NCBI GenBank assembly: GCA_007844125.1 | Contig: CM017556.1 | Location: 85,964,864 to 86,028,863, forward strand | From: Sinonovacula constricta | Taxonomy: Eukaryota; Mollusca; Bivalvia; Cardiida; Solecurtidae | Length of the DNA stretch: 64,000 nucleotides | Direction: 5' to 3' | Shown: positions 35,231 to 45,745 of the stretch, piece by piece | How the letters are laid out: each line of letters starts with the position of its first letter | Position numbering within the stretch: the first letter of the stretch is position 1 | Made by a program: the position numbers and the translations under genes | Notes under the pieces: model-generated | Database searches by the model: none | What the model saw: only the letters and a program-made list of their open reading frames with translations | Told to the model about the DNA's origin: nothing

Positions 35231-35734
35231 ACTTCGTGCAAAAATACAGAACAAAAAATGTCGTTCACAATTTCTGGCATTCTAGAACTGGATGTTTTTT
35301 TTTTTAACTGTATGCGTTATAAACTTCTTTTGTACTTGGGTGGGCTTATATGATCTTAATGTTATTACGACGTTGTTTCCTATGAATTTTCTTATTAAGA
35401 AATTAAAATGAACAATTAATAAAATGTTGTATATCCTTTTGGAAAGAAATGTTTGATAATATACATGGAGAACTGTATAATTTTGCTGAGGAAGGGATTA
35501 CAGCAAATGTTGATATACCCCATTTTAAAAGAAAATCATTTGAAAATGTTAAAACTTATTTTATACTGTTCAGATTGGGCTTTGTTTGATTTAACTTGAT
35601 CTGAAAATCTCACTGATATTAATTGGGAAATGTTCGAAAAAGAATATAATAAAATGCATCCCTTCGCCTTTAATCGCGAGTTACTGGCTTTCTAATTACA
35701 CATGATGAACTTTATACTTAATGTACCTGTTAAA

Positions 35735-35925
35735 AATCTAGACTAATGTCCCGGTAGAACCACGGACGCAGTGAAAACCTCCCCACGAGAAAAATCTTTG
35801 CCCCGATCGGGACTTGAATCATTTCGGAATGGGGCTGAGGACTTACATGTCGAAGACATGAGCGACCTGAACAAATGGATGTAACTAAATGTACGCTGTA
35901 ATGACGACATGACATTTATCAGTAG
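35735..35925 (-). mobile_element. tRNA-derived SINE, family C
   Basis: On the minus strand box B-like GATTCAAGTCCCGATCGG (35801-35818) follows a tRNA-like segment. The 3' part 'gtggttctaccgggacatta' matches 'ctggttctacctagacata' of the copy at 3560. The head is diverged and box A is unclear. Confidence 0.6.
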
Positions 35926-35939
35926 AATACGAAGTCGAA

Positions 35940-36440
35940 TTTATTCAGAGAAATATAGGGACTATGTCGTTGCATTGCGAAAATAGTTTCGGAGCTTAGT
36001 CGCTTTGACTGACTGGAGTGGCAGAGAGAACATCTGCTTTGGAGATTATAAAACTTTTGAGTTTGAGTCAGAGACAAATGAATACTAACAAATGCTTCTT
36101 GTTGTATAATGGCTTCGTTTGATAAATTGGAACTGAAAGACTGATATATTCATGTCCCGTTAATGAGTTTCTTTTTACCGAGAATTGGTAATTTATTGAC
36201 GGAAGGAAATCAATGACACTTCAAGTATCGCTCGTTGGATTTAAACACAAAATAATGGCTTCGCCCGTGCAGCTAAAATGTCATCGCATGCAGAGCTATG
36301 CAGGATTCAAAACCGTCGGCCAAGCGAGAGTGATTGTTAAAAAGGGAAGGAAAATACAATTGCGATAATAACTGGCATTGGTTCGATGCTTCTGGACAAA
36401 TAAATTGCTGATGCCGGTATTACTTTACTTGGAGGCGGAT
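35940..36440 (+). repeat. Third, partial copy of the 18.6/26.2-kb unit
   Basis: Aligns with about 23150-23650 and 30090-30570. Shared motifs include 'gtcgctttgactgactggag' against 'ttcgctttgatagaagtggc', 'gataaattggaactgaaaga', 'ctgatatattcatg' and, at the end, 'gccggtattactttacttgg' against 'gcaggtgttagtttaagtag'. Only this ~0.5 kb of the larger unit is recognisable here. Confidence 0.65.
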
Positions 36441-36706
36441 ACATGTCAAATTTTATCAAGTCATCATCAAAGCATCCTCAACATTGCTGTAGGTTTTATA
36501 TCGTAATTAACAACCATGAATAAATGACATTATACTGGAACTGCCACAATAATTCAGAAAAAAAGGGTCCCTTTATTGGCAGTCTTTGTTGAATAATTAC
36601 AGTTTAAACTAGAAGTTATTAGATACAATGTGCCTGAAAAGGCCATGTCATGGAGTCTCATTCTGGAAATTTCTTAAATAAATTTAATAAACTCATTAAT
36701 AAACAT

Positions 36707-36707
<1 letters not shown>

Positions 36708-36775
<68 letters not shown>

Positions 36776-36823
36776 ATGTACTATTACTACTACTACTACT
36801 GCTACTACTACTACTACTACTAA
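36708..36823. repeat. (ACT)n microsatellite
   Basis: More than 30 ACT/CTA units with two interruptions (catgtactatt near 36775-36786 and a single G near 36801). Confidence 0.95.
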
Positions 36824-37030
36824 ACCATTCGACCATTCTAGTTAGTAGAAAAGATAATTATCTGACGATTTGGAGGTTGTGTCGACGATGGCGCTGAAAT
36901 CGCGATAATGCTCAGATTAAAGTACTTTTTAAGCTTATATGTAAATAGCCCGTGTTTGTCATTGAAATGAAACTTCACGTAGGTTATCTTAGTGGCCATA
37001 CAAACTGAGAAATATGATAAAAGTTGAATA

Positions 37031-38005
37031 CAGTCAACTCTCGTTATCTCAAATTTCAAGGGACCGTAGAAAATATTTTGAGATATCCGAAGTTTGTGTT
37101 ATCCGAATTTAAGGATAGTTTGTGTAAATCTTAAAAATCAACGTGGACGTTGGAACATTGTAGTCTGGTGCAATTTGTTTCTTTGATTTTGTGCCTTTTC
37201 CGACTTCCATTATTGCCTGGTACTTTGTCTCATATGATTATGTGTCGAGCTTTCTCTTAACTCCTCCTTTACCAGACACAACAGGTGATCCAGCTATCCC
37301 CCCAGATTTGGGTCCTTCACTGGATTGCTCAGCTGCAAGAAAGTTTAATGTCGATCGGACTATCCCCCCAGTACTAAGACCGGGTCCTTCACCAGATTGC
37401 TCGACACATTCTCGTGTCTGGTCTGTTGCCATAACCAATCTTATTTTTTTATTCAATAATCAGTACGTGTATTGTGGGTAGGTAGTGGAAGAATGATAAA
37501 ATCACTAACGCGACCTCTCATTTTATTTACAAGTTGAGAAGGCCGTGTCAACAAGTTCTCAAAAACTGTTACAACAACAAGTACACACTGAAACACTTTA
37601 ATCAGCGTTAATTGATTAACGAAATTGTTGTTCATTAAATCAGCTAATTAAATAATAATCGATTAACCTCTTCTCTAAATTCCGTGACATCCTGATTGCC
37701 GATAATTGGCGATAAAACTCGCGCCCAAATCTTCGCGAGTTTCAAGGTAGGTGTGAAAATCACTATTGTTGCCGTTTTGCATCTTATTGCAATTTGAAGT
37801 TTGAGATAGACCAACTGATTTCAACAGTTTAATACGTGTGGGGACAAAGAATTTAGTTTGATATATCCGATAATTTGACACATCCGAATTTGAGTTAAGC
37901 GGAGTCGAACTATATAGAAACTATAGGGAAAAACGGGACCGTAGAAAACAGTTTGAAAAACCGGAAATTTGAGATAACCGATTTTGAGATAACGAGAGTT
38001 GACTG
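37031..38005 (-). mobile_element. pogo/Tigger-like DNA transposon, internally deleted
   Basis: Inverted ends CAGTCAACTCTCGTTATCTC (left) and its inverse (right) are flanked by TA on both sides (37029-37030, 38006-38007). TA duplication and CAGT-starting ends are the known pogo/Tc1-mariner pattern. Subterminal repeats 'gagatatccga', 'atccgaattt' and 'gggaccgtagaaaa' occur at both ends. At 975 bp it is much shorter than an autonomous element. It retains a minus-strand transposase N-terminus, described separately; the DDE catalytic part is missing. The transposase strand places the 5' end at 38005. Confidence 0.88.
37109..37456 (-). pseudogene. pogo-type transposase N-terminal remnant
   Basis: Reading from 37456 on the minus strand gives MATDQTRECVEQ after a few residues, then a proline/glycine-rich stretch with an imperfect internal repeat (EQSGEGP.../EQSSEGP...). 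KRKLDT follows, then an in-frame TAA at 37238-37240. After the stop the same frame continues YETKYQAIMEVGKGTKSKKQ and IAPDYNVPTSTL. That is the typical first helix-turn-helix of CENP-B/pogo transposases, which binds the terminal repeats. The frame stops at 37109-37111. The second DNA-binding half, DDE domain and C-terminus are absent. One nonsense change plus deletion means it is not functional. Confidence 0.85.
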
Positions 38006-38215
38006 TACTTACAAATTATATATTTTGAGAAATGCCGACGCATAAACTTGCCGTTGATTATACGTGTAAGTACTAAATAGTACACATTATAATATCAAGC
38101 ACTTGAATATTGAGTGGCAGCTTTTGTTCATGTTAGCAGTCTTTTATAACTTGTATAGATAGGTAACGGAATTACATGATAAGCTGAGAGAAATATGTCC
38201 TATTGTACATAATGT

Positions 38216-38362
38216 CACGACCTCCCATGTCCTTTTAGCACTTCAACCGCCTCGCATCGTTGTTTAAAGCTACCCTGTAATGTAACTGTTCCACAATATT
38301 CCTAATATATGTATTTGCAACAATTATGGAAATTTTCGGGATAATTGTCCATTCCAGTGGGA
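38216..38362 (+). repeat. Block P, copy 2
   Basis: Has 'cccatgtccttttagc', 'caacaattatggaaattttc', 'gggataatt' and 'cattccagtgggacg' in the same order and spacing as copies 1 and 3. Confidence 0.6.
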
Positions 38363-39479
38363 CGCCCTCCCATAATAAGGCATCCCTATAGTCTCTGTGA
38401 GTTTAAAACGCAGAACTGAAGCCTTCTTCTTTAATGATACGATGTTTGCTTGATTTGCTCGTAGAATGAATTTGATTTAAATGTAACCTTACTATAATCA
38501 TTCGAAGACCAATGGGAAAATTAATGTCTACTTGAGAGCACGATCTGCGAAATTTCAACTTATTGTATAATGATATTTCTTTTCATTCGTGGTTGTAGTT
38601 GCCAGAACATACATGTCACTTAGGAAAAGGACGGTCTATATAAAGCTATATAACAGGTACAGCAAGGATTACAAATATCAACTCCGAAAGCTATTTATTT
38701 ATTGATCAAACAAACACATATGGAACATTTTAGAAATGTTTTCTTTTGACATGGTCCGGTTACTGCTTCGTCAAATGAGGAACACATGTAGGTATAATCG
38801 TTATCAATTTATCATTTTCCAATAAACAAGAGATTCTTTAGGAAATCTTTCATGAATCCGTGGACAATCCGATATATTATTCCTATTTCTACGACCATCA
38901 AATATTATCATTAATCAATGACAGTATGCTAGCAACGCCAAAGACACAGAAATGAACAATATTAATTTGCTTTAACGTAGATGTTATATATGAAAATATA
39001 TGGATATGCTGTCAGTTTAAAGACATTTTTTGTATGAACAATTACAAAAATATTGACGCATTGTTTTTTAGAATTTTTCTTCCTTTGTAGATAGTTTCTT
39101 TAGCTATTCATGTTTAATAACATATGATTTGCTGAGTTCTTATGTATGTCGGTTGTCGGTTGTATTCTGATAAAAAGTATCCACTTACCAGTTAAGAAGG
39201 ACCAATGTTTCCAAGATTAAAGCCGAGTTCGTAGAGTTCTGGCCAGATTTTTTTTTCAACAAGCAGTTTTGTGCCAAGTCGGTGTAATAGGGTTATAAAT
39301 ACTGATCCGGGTTTTATAGTAGTACCAGAGCGATCTAAGAAATATATCCTATAATAAACATCGCCGTCAGGGTATTCTTACAGCAGAAAAATACAATGTT
39401 CATGCTCAGATGATTAAGGCAAATCGTCCCCATTGGGACTAGTCTGCCATTCTATATCAATCATAATAATTCCAAAAAT

Positions 39480-39620
39480 GTCTGCTGGGTATTTGTCTGC
39501 CGTGACATATCTTGTACCACGAGTAGACAAATGCAATATAGCTACTCGAAATGTTACAATTTGCAGTAATGGCTGCTATTCAAATCCCATTAGCTTCTGA
39601 ACTATCACATATTCCTGCAA
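39480..39620 (+). repeat. Block Q, copy 3
   Basis: Contains 'actcgaaatgttacaatttg', 'taatggctgctattcaaatcc' in two pieces, 'cattagctt' and 'ctgaactatcacat', matching 34690-34850 ('gcaactatcactt'). Lies about 1.2 kb after block P copy 2. Confidence 0.45.
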
Positions 39621-39639
39621 AGACAGCGAAAAACCTTTT

Positions 39640-41404
39640 CACCTTTGAGACAAAATAGAGCAAGTTGTTTTTCTATTTTTATTTATGCACGGCATGTTAA
39701 ATACTTGATTGTCTATATTGAAATAAATCGTTCCAGAAAAAAATCTAGTATGTGTACATTGACTAAGTAAGTTATCCGTATTTTAACTGAAGGTCGTGGT
39801 CTCTCGGGTGTATTGGTGCACGAATACTTGCAGAATCGCAACCTTGTGTTCGTTGCAAAAAGCGATTTGTTTAGTTTATAGATTTATTTTGTCACATAAA
39901 TTTGCATTTATCAACTTACATTTATAATTTCGTTAGATTTATAATTGTTACTGCATGTTCAATAGAGATAACAAAAACATATATCTATGTTGTTTTGTCG
40001 ATGTAATGAAAACCGAATTTGTAATGATTACGGTTTTTGTTTCATAAATTCGGAAAATAATTCGTGAATTATCCGAGGTATTTTGTATGCCTGGTAACCG
40101 TAAGTCAGTCGTAACATTGATGGACACAAACTGTAACGAGACTAACATCCCGCGGAAAAAAATTAGTTAAACTTGCCGTCCACCACTCAGAACTACCTTT
40201 TTGTTTATGTTGATGGTTTTGTTGTAATCATGTTCTTGACAAACATTTTCTTTATACATGGTATAGTAAACAGATTTGCTGGCTCGAGAGTGGTGGGGTT
40301 TTCAACACACGTGGGAACATGTCTCGCAAGTTATAAATGTGTAAACCTTCACTTGCCTTTAATGTTTAAAATTTGCAGTCTACTACATCTTCATCGAGAA
40401 AAGAATTGGTTCTAGTTTGTTTAGACAGTTTTTATATTTTAATATCGAAAACGCGGGCTATATTAATAAAAAGTAACAATTACATACAAATTAAATCAAT
40501 ATGTAGAAACCATACTGAAAGTTGTTTTTGTGACAAAAATGCTAATTCATGATTTTTACTGCATACATGTTGTTAAGCCATCTATTAAATAAATATATAT
40601 AAACCTTTTTCTATTATCATATCTACCAGGTGTTCTTAACTAAATGATTCAACAGTTAATGGTTCTGAGTAAAAGGAACAGAATGGATCCCTTGAAGAAA
40701 GTGTGAAGCACTGGTTCCCTCGAACTCCGTCTCAGGAACTGGCGAAAGCCAGTCTACTCCAGACCATTTCTACCAATATGGAGGCGTCTATAATAAAGCT
40801 TGTATACCGTATATTACAAAAATACCTAAAACAATAACAAATAATTAAATTTACTTTGTTTTAATCTTTATAAACAAGACAAAATATTACACCAACCGTC
40901 ATGTTGTGTCATTGTCAATAGTAACCAGGGTCACCAATTTACCATAGGCTTTATACTTGCACTTACTTGACAAACCGGCTTATGTTAAAAACTTGACAGT
41001 CTGTTGTATCATCAGCTGCAAAAGTGTAAACCAAACTATTCATTACATTGTTTAATGTCTCACTCGGGAATTGAATATACTTATATGTGTAGATATGTCA
41101 CATCAAGATTTGTAATGTCATTATTACATTTTAATTATGTAAACTCATATATGTTTTTCCCGAATAGCATGTCTTTTGTTAAATTTCCATGTTAAATTTC
41201 CATGCATGTTTTATGCTGTTTTGCGGTTTGTATGTAACATAAATGCAATTGCATTTTCTTGTACATTAACCTGATTTTTTTAAAAAAAATGAGTATATCA
41301 TAACACACATTTAATTGATATATCCCTGTAATTCGCGAACGGAATCGCTTAGCCAAGCTGGCGTTGTGGTGTTTCAGACCAGTTATTGTATAACTCTCTT
41401 TTGC
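39640..41404. other. No recognisable feature
   Basis: AT-rich with scattered short frames (39948-40148 minus, 40173-40415 plus, 41004-41195 plus) that have no supporting signal. Confidence 0.45.
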
Positions 41405-41735
41405 AAATATATTGTGACCGGACCTGGTAGAGCAATCAGTAAATCGTCGGCTCCAGGTGCGAGAGCCTTCCGGGTTATATTCTGGGCCACAAAAAAACAA
41501 TTACTTCAAAAATGGTAGTGTTGTAGCTCCCTTGTTAACGATCAAGCAATATAAGAGTAGTTCCACGACTGGTTGGCCCTTTATCAGGATAATGTAAGTG
41601 GGTGTGGTATCATGTCAGGTGTTCACGGCATGCTATACACAGTGCAGGCGGCACCATATCTGCTTCAAGTGGACACCGTCGCCAGAAAACTTAAATACTG
41701 TTGGTGGGACAATACACCCAATAAACAAACAAATA
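41405..41735 (+). mobile_element. tRNA-derived SINE, family B, diverged head
   Basis: The body matches the copy at 52270 over more than 200 bp: 'gtagttccacg', 'actggttggccc', 'gggtgtggtatcatg', 'ggcatgctat', 'cacagtg', 'gtggacaccgtc', 'ccagaaaact' and 'aatactgtt'. The head has a box A-like 'gacctggtagagca'; box B is degraded. The tail is 'cccaataaacaaacaaata'. The 66-codon frame here is mirrored in the other copy and belongs to the SINE. Confidence 0.8.
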
Positions 41736-42971
41736 CATTATTGATTTATTACAGTATATTTGCAGAATCTTAGTTTGGTCCCCTGACAATACGAATAATG
41801 TTATGCTTTGGATATATAATTATATATCCTGCTGAAAAAGACATAAAGGTCTGTCTAATGACTACAACTATCTCTTTGTAACGTATAAATAATGTCTTTT
41901 GTATGGCTGTATAAGTAATGGTTTACTGACTGCATTTTGTAGTCGCACCAGGGACTATTATATGTACTCTTAGTAATAATTAACGAGGGAAAGCATGATC
42001 GTTGATGCAAATCAGTCGTCCTGTCATAACATCACTCACCTGTAAACAGTTTATTTTTTTATATTAATATCCAGGTAAATGCAAGTGTTTACACTTAAAA
42101 CACGGAGTCGGAAACCATTGGAATATTTGCCCGTGTTTTTACGCCGAACATGATATTTTGAACTTGAATAGAAATTTTCAACCACGGCATATACAGGCAT
42201 CAAAAAGAATTAACCCTGAAATAACGGCGTATTTATGAAGTAGATTTTTATACTGTAAATGATTTTCACTTGAGACTTATATTATAAACTGATTTCAACT
42301 TTATTCATAACAATTATTTACGAATGCGCTCCTTTAGTAATAGCTGACGACAAAGTGTTCCCGTGTGTTTTCTATTGTTTAAAACTTTGGCGGCCTTTAG
42401 TTCGTCGCTTGGCTGTCCGTACAGAAATGTCTCTTTTATAGGAATAACTGATGAGTTCAGAGAAGGGTGTGTCTTTTTCGGCGTAGCTGTAGCTGTAAAA
42501 CTCTCACTTTTGACCTGTTTTGACCAATAACTGACCCACTAGTTTCTTATTAACTTAATTAAACATATTAATTCTAATGGTAAAATAGTGGTGTATTTTT
42601 GCAATGATAAGTAACAAAGCATAAGGAAGTGTTTAGAAGTGGAACTTGGTACTGTTTTATAATTGCAATTTGCTAAATAAATATTGGCATAATTTTGCAG
42701 ACAATTATACGACATGTTTAAAGTTTAACAAAAGCTGATTTCTTGTTTTACCAGGGTAATTAACTTGATAGTATGATTTATATTCAACCGGTGTCAAAAT
42801 AATACTATCTTTTTAAGGAAATATATAAATGAGGAAATGTATCATCTTTCGGTATTGCAGATCGTCCAAGCTATTTTTCTATATACAATCGTCCAATTAA
42901 TTATGCTCATTAAAGCCTCGCCAAAGAATCATAATTGTTTTAGATAGATATTTCTTGTTTCGACTTTATAC
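41736..42971. other. No recognisable feature
   Basis: AT-rich, no shared repeats or exon-like frames seen. Confidence 0.45.
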
Positions 42972-43130
42972 CATGAGTCACGGCCTCCTTTGTCATTTGA
43001 CCACAGTTACAATTTCATATAAACCTTTCAAGCAAACGTGTAATTATGCAAAATATATTCAATATCAGTATTCAGCATTTGCTGCAATTATGGAAATTAG
43101 CTGAATAATTCTTTGTTCCGTTGAGATTTC
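42972..43130 (+). repeat. Block P, copy 3
   Basis: Has 'catgagtcacggcctccttt', 'caagcaaacgtgtaa' (like 'caagcaaacatgtaa' of copy 1), 'atattcaatat', 'gctgcaattatggaaatta' and 'gttccgttgag'. Confidence 0.6.
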
Positions 43131-43398
43131 TTTCCATATCCCGTGACCTCTGTTAGAAGACGTCGCAGAAATAAAATCTGGCATCTGTTATTATTATAAG
43201 AGTTTTGTCTAATATTCAATGAATTTCCATGTTTTGTGATAAAATATAAGACTTTACCTTTGACCTGTTGAGCACGAACGAAACAGGCATTTGCAAATAA
43301 AGAAAAATGAAATGCATTATTTTGTATAGTACTTTTGTCTATATGCAGACTATTTGGGATGCAATTGTTAACAAATTTTAACACCAAATCAAATCAAT

Positions 43399-43424
43399 GT
43401 GTGTGTGTGTGGGGGGGGGGGGGG
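43399..43424. repeat. (GT)n(G)14 tract
   Basis: Six GT units run into fourteen G, directly abutting the tRNA-like head of the following SINE. Confidence 0.9.
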
Positions 43425-43600
43425 CGTAGTGGTAGATTCGCCGACTTGTAACTCTTCAAGTCCCGTTCGGGTATAAGGTGGGAAGGTCTTCCAGCTGACG
43501 TGCGGTGCGCCGGTGGTTGCACCAAGACTTTTGCTTTGGGTCTTCCTTCACCAAAGTAGCTGGGCGTCGCTATAATGATCATAATTAATCGCTGCGATGT
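43425..43600 (+). mobile_element. SINE-like element with tRNA-Gly-like head, family C
   Basis: The start 'cgtagtggtagattcgccg' resembles the D-arm region of tRNA-Gly ('agtggtagaattctcgcc'). The segment 'cttccagctgacgtgcggtg' followed by 'cgccggtggttgcaccaaga' parallels the family C body on the minus strand at 3560 ('ccagctaacctgcggcgc'). Box B is degraded. An A-rich tail 'caaaaacaaaaaacaaaag' follows. Confidence 0.55.
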
Positions 43601-45307
43601 ATTTCAAAAACAAAAAACAAAAGAAATAACACCCAAACAGCTTAGAATAACCAATACGAAGAAATAATAATCTATTAACTCCACGAGGTCATCTATTCTA
43701 AAAAGACGGAGCATGATTATAAGAGGACCTATTTAAAAATGAACGTAAAATCAACAATCGGATTGGTTATGCAACGAACATGACAAAATATTATATAATG
43801 AAGCTAAAGTAAATTGCATAACACATTTTAATTAAAATAATGTGCCGATGCTTGGAAACGCCCCCTTGAAAATACCAAGTACATATCAACAACAAAGATT
43901 TTTTTTAAATACGAGGTTACCCCTTTAGTATCACACAGGCAGAAAAAATGCACCACCTTTTTTTTTCAAAATCAACAATCTATTAATGTTTTATCTTTCT
44001 GTACCCGACAGGTTCGTACGTATCTGCACGTAAAGTATATATTTTTCCATTAGGTTATTAGGCTTATTAAAATGATTATTCATGTATATATTGACACAAT
44101 AAAATAAAACTAGCAACCAATAAATAGTAAAGCTATATGACCTATGCTGTTCGTCTTTTCCAGCCACACTTAAAAGAAAACGATAGATACAAAGATTTTC
44201 AGTAAAAGATGTAATTTAATTATAATAACTTTGTATTTTTTTGATAATTTACACTGATAATTAAATTAATTTGAAATACATGGAATACACAGATGGATTA
44301 TGCGGTGACAGATTGTAACATTTCTTTTTTTTTTGGTTTCATTAATTTTTATGAATTCATTATTTTAGCAGCCAGAATTATCGACAAAATCTCAAACAGC
44401 CACCACTCTAGGTTTATTCTTCGTAACGGTGCTCTAAAATGAATACCCATGTAACTTTAATAGCATACAACATAACAACAGGTGTAACTATATACTTGTT
44501 ACTATTGACCTGACTTTTGAAATGTCTAAAAATTTTCTACCATAATCACTAATACTATATAATACTAATACTATCCAGTTATTACGAGGTCACAAGACAC
44601 GAGTTGATCTGTAAGGACATCAGTCCATTATGCCGACTCAAGAGCTGACATGAAAACAGCAATTGCTAGTAGCTATATCTTCCTAGTTACTGCAATACCT
44701 GCAGTGGTAGGCGAAGACTGTCATATTTAAGTTTACTGTTATGATTGTATCCAATTCCTTTGTCTACTTTACAAGAACATCTTTTACTAATATATTAGAC
44801 GTGTGGTGTAACGTTTTTTTTATTTATTAAGGAAGAAGTAGAATTCTTTTATATATATATTTGATCAAGGAAAATAGAAAATATAACAATATGCAACGAG
44901 ATGCACAGTGAAAACGCATTACGTGTAAACACACCGTTAAGTAAGAATATAAAATATCAGTGCTCTGTGTATTTTACCGTTGACTCAATCGTAAAGTTTT
45001 TATGGGATGTTAAGATGTATGTGGATATAGACATATTTAATGTTGTTTAGAATTCAAATTAGATTATATTCGATAATACAATCTTTTAATTTCTAATTAA
45101 CACCAATTTCCCATCAAGGCATCATTATCACAGAGATCTTATTCACTAAGTTCAAAGCAAATAATTTGTATCGAGATTTAATACATATTCAGCAATCCAT
45201 AATGAGCCACCTTCTGAATGGTTTTTCTTGACTTTTCGTTTTTGGTCATCTTTCATTGGATACAAATACTATCGTATCTGTTCCTTTCTCGTGTAATTGT
45301 CAGATGA
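43601..45307. other. No recognisable feature
   Basis: AT-rich. A weak possible Q-like segment lies near 44590-44700 ('cgaggtcacaagacacg' ... 'gctagtagctatatc'), too diverged to call. Confidence 0.4.
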
Positions 45308-45745
45308 ATAAGAATATATGACAAAGTCCTTTGAGCATTGCAACATATACCAAACCCCGAAAAGGCACAGAACAAAGGTATTTCACATGCAAGCCAAGCG
45401 AAAAGTAAGAACAAATTTGTGATGAGTCATTTAACGAAAAGAGCAAACCCGACAGTTACCGCATTGGAACGGTCAATCGACAATATGGACCGACTGGGGT
45501 GCTTAAACCGGTTTTACAGAGCTCTAACCTCGCACTTCCTGGCGAGTTTCTCAAATGCAAGCAATGAAAAGAAAAACAATCTATTTGTGTAGAAAATGTC
45601 CATGCGCTGATATTTTCTATACATTTCTATACATTATGACGAAAATAGTGACGTCATTGAAAAATAATGTCCACATAGTGTTTAGAAAAGTATATGGTAT
45701 TATTTCGATTTGAAAAACTACACAAAATGGTTAGCTGTAAATAAA
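45308..45745 (+). repeat. Dispersed repeat R1, full length with 84-codon open frame
   Basis: The most intact plus-strand copy, from 'aagaatatatgacaaagtcc' to 'gctgtaaataaaattaac'. The frame 45338-45592 reads MQHIPNPEKAQNKG, KSKNKFVMSHLTKRANPTV, TALERSIDNMDRLGC and LNRFYRALTSHFLASFSNAS, and stops at 45590-45592. Relative to the 22798 copy there is one added T just after GI and one base missing before KSKNK, so the frame is shifted for six residues and then restored. The minus-strand copy at 10769 carries the same pair. Function unknown; it may be a coding exon carried by a repeat or coincidence. Confidence 0.8.

Noticed and set aside
37191..37481. 96-codon plus frame
   Set aside because: Antisense shadow of the pogo transposase remnant.
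41573..41773. Similar peptides here and at 52419-52646
   Set aside because: Both are translations of SINE family B; the boundaries of similarity coincide with the SINE, not with the frames.
43394..43582. 62-codon minus frame with proline-rich start
   Set aside because: Translation of the SINE and the adjacent GT/G tract.
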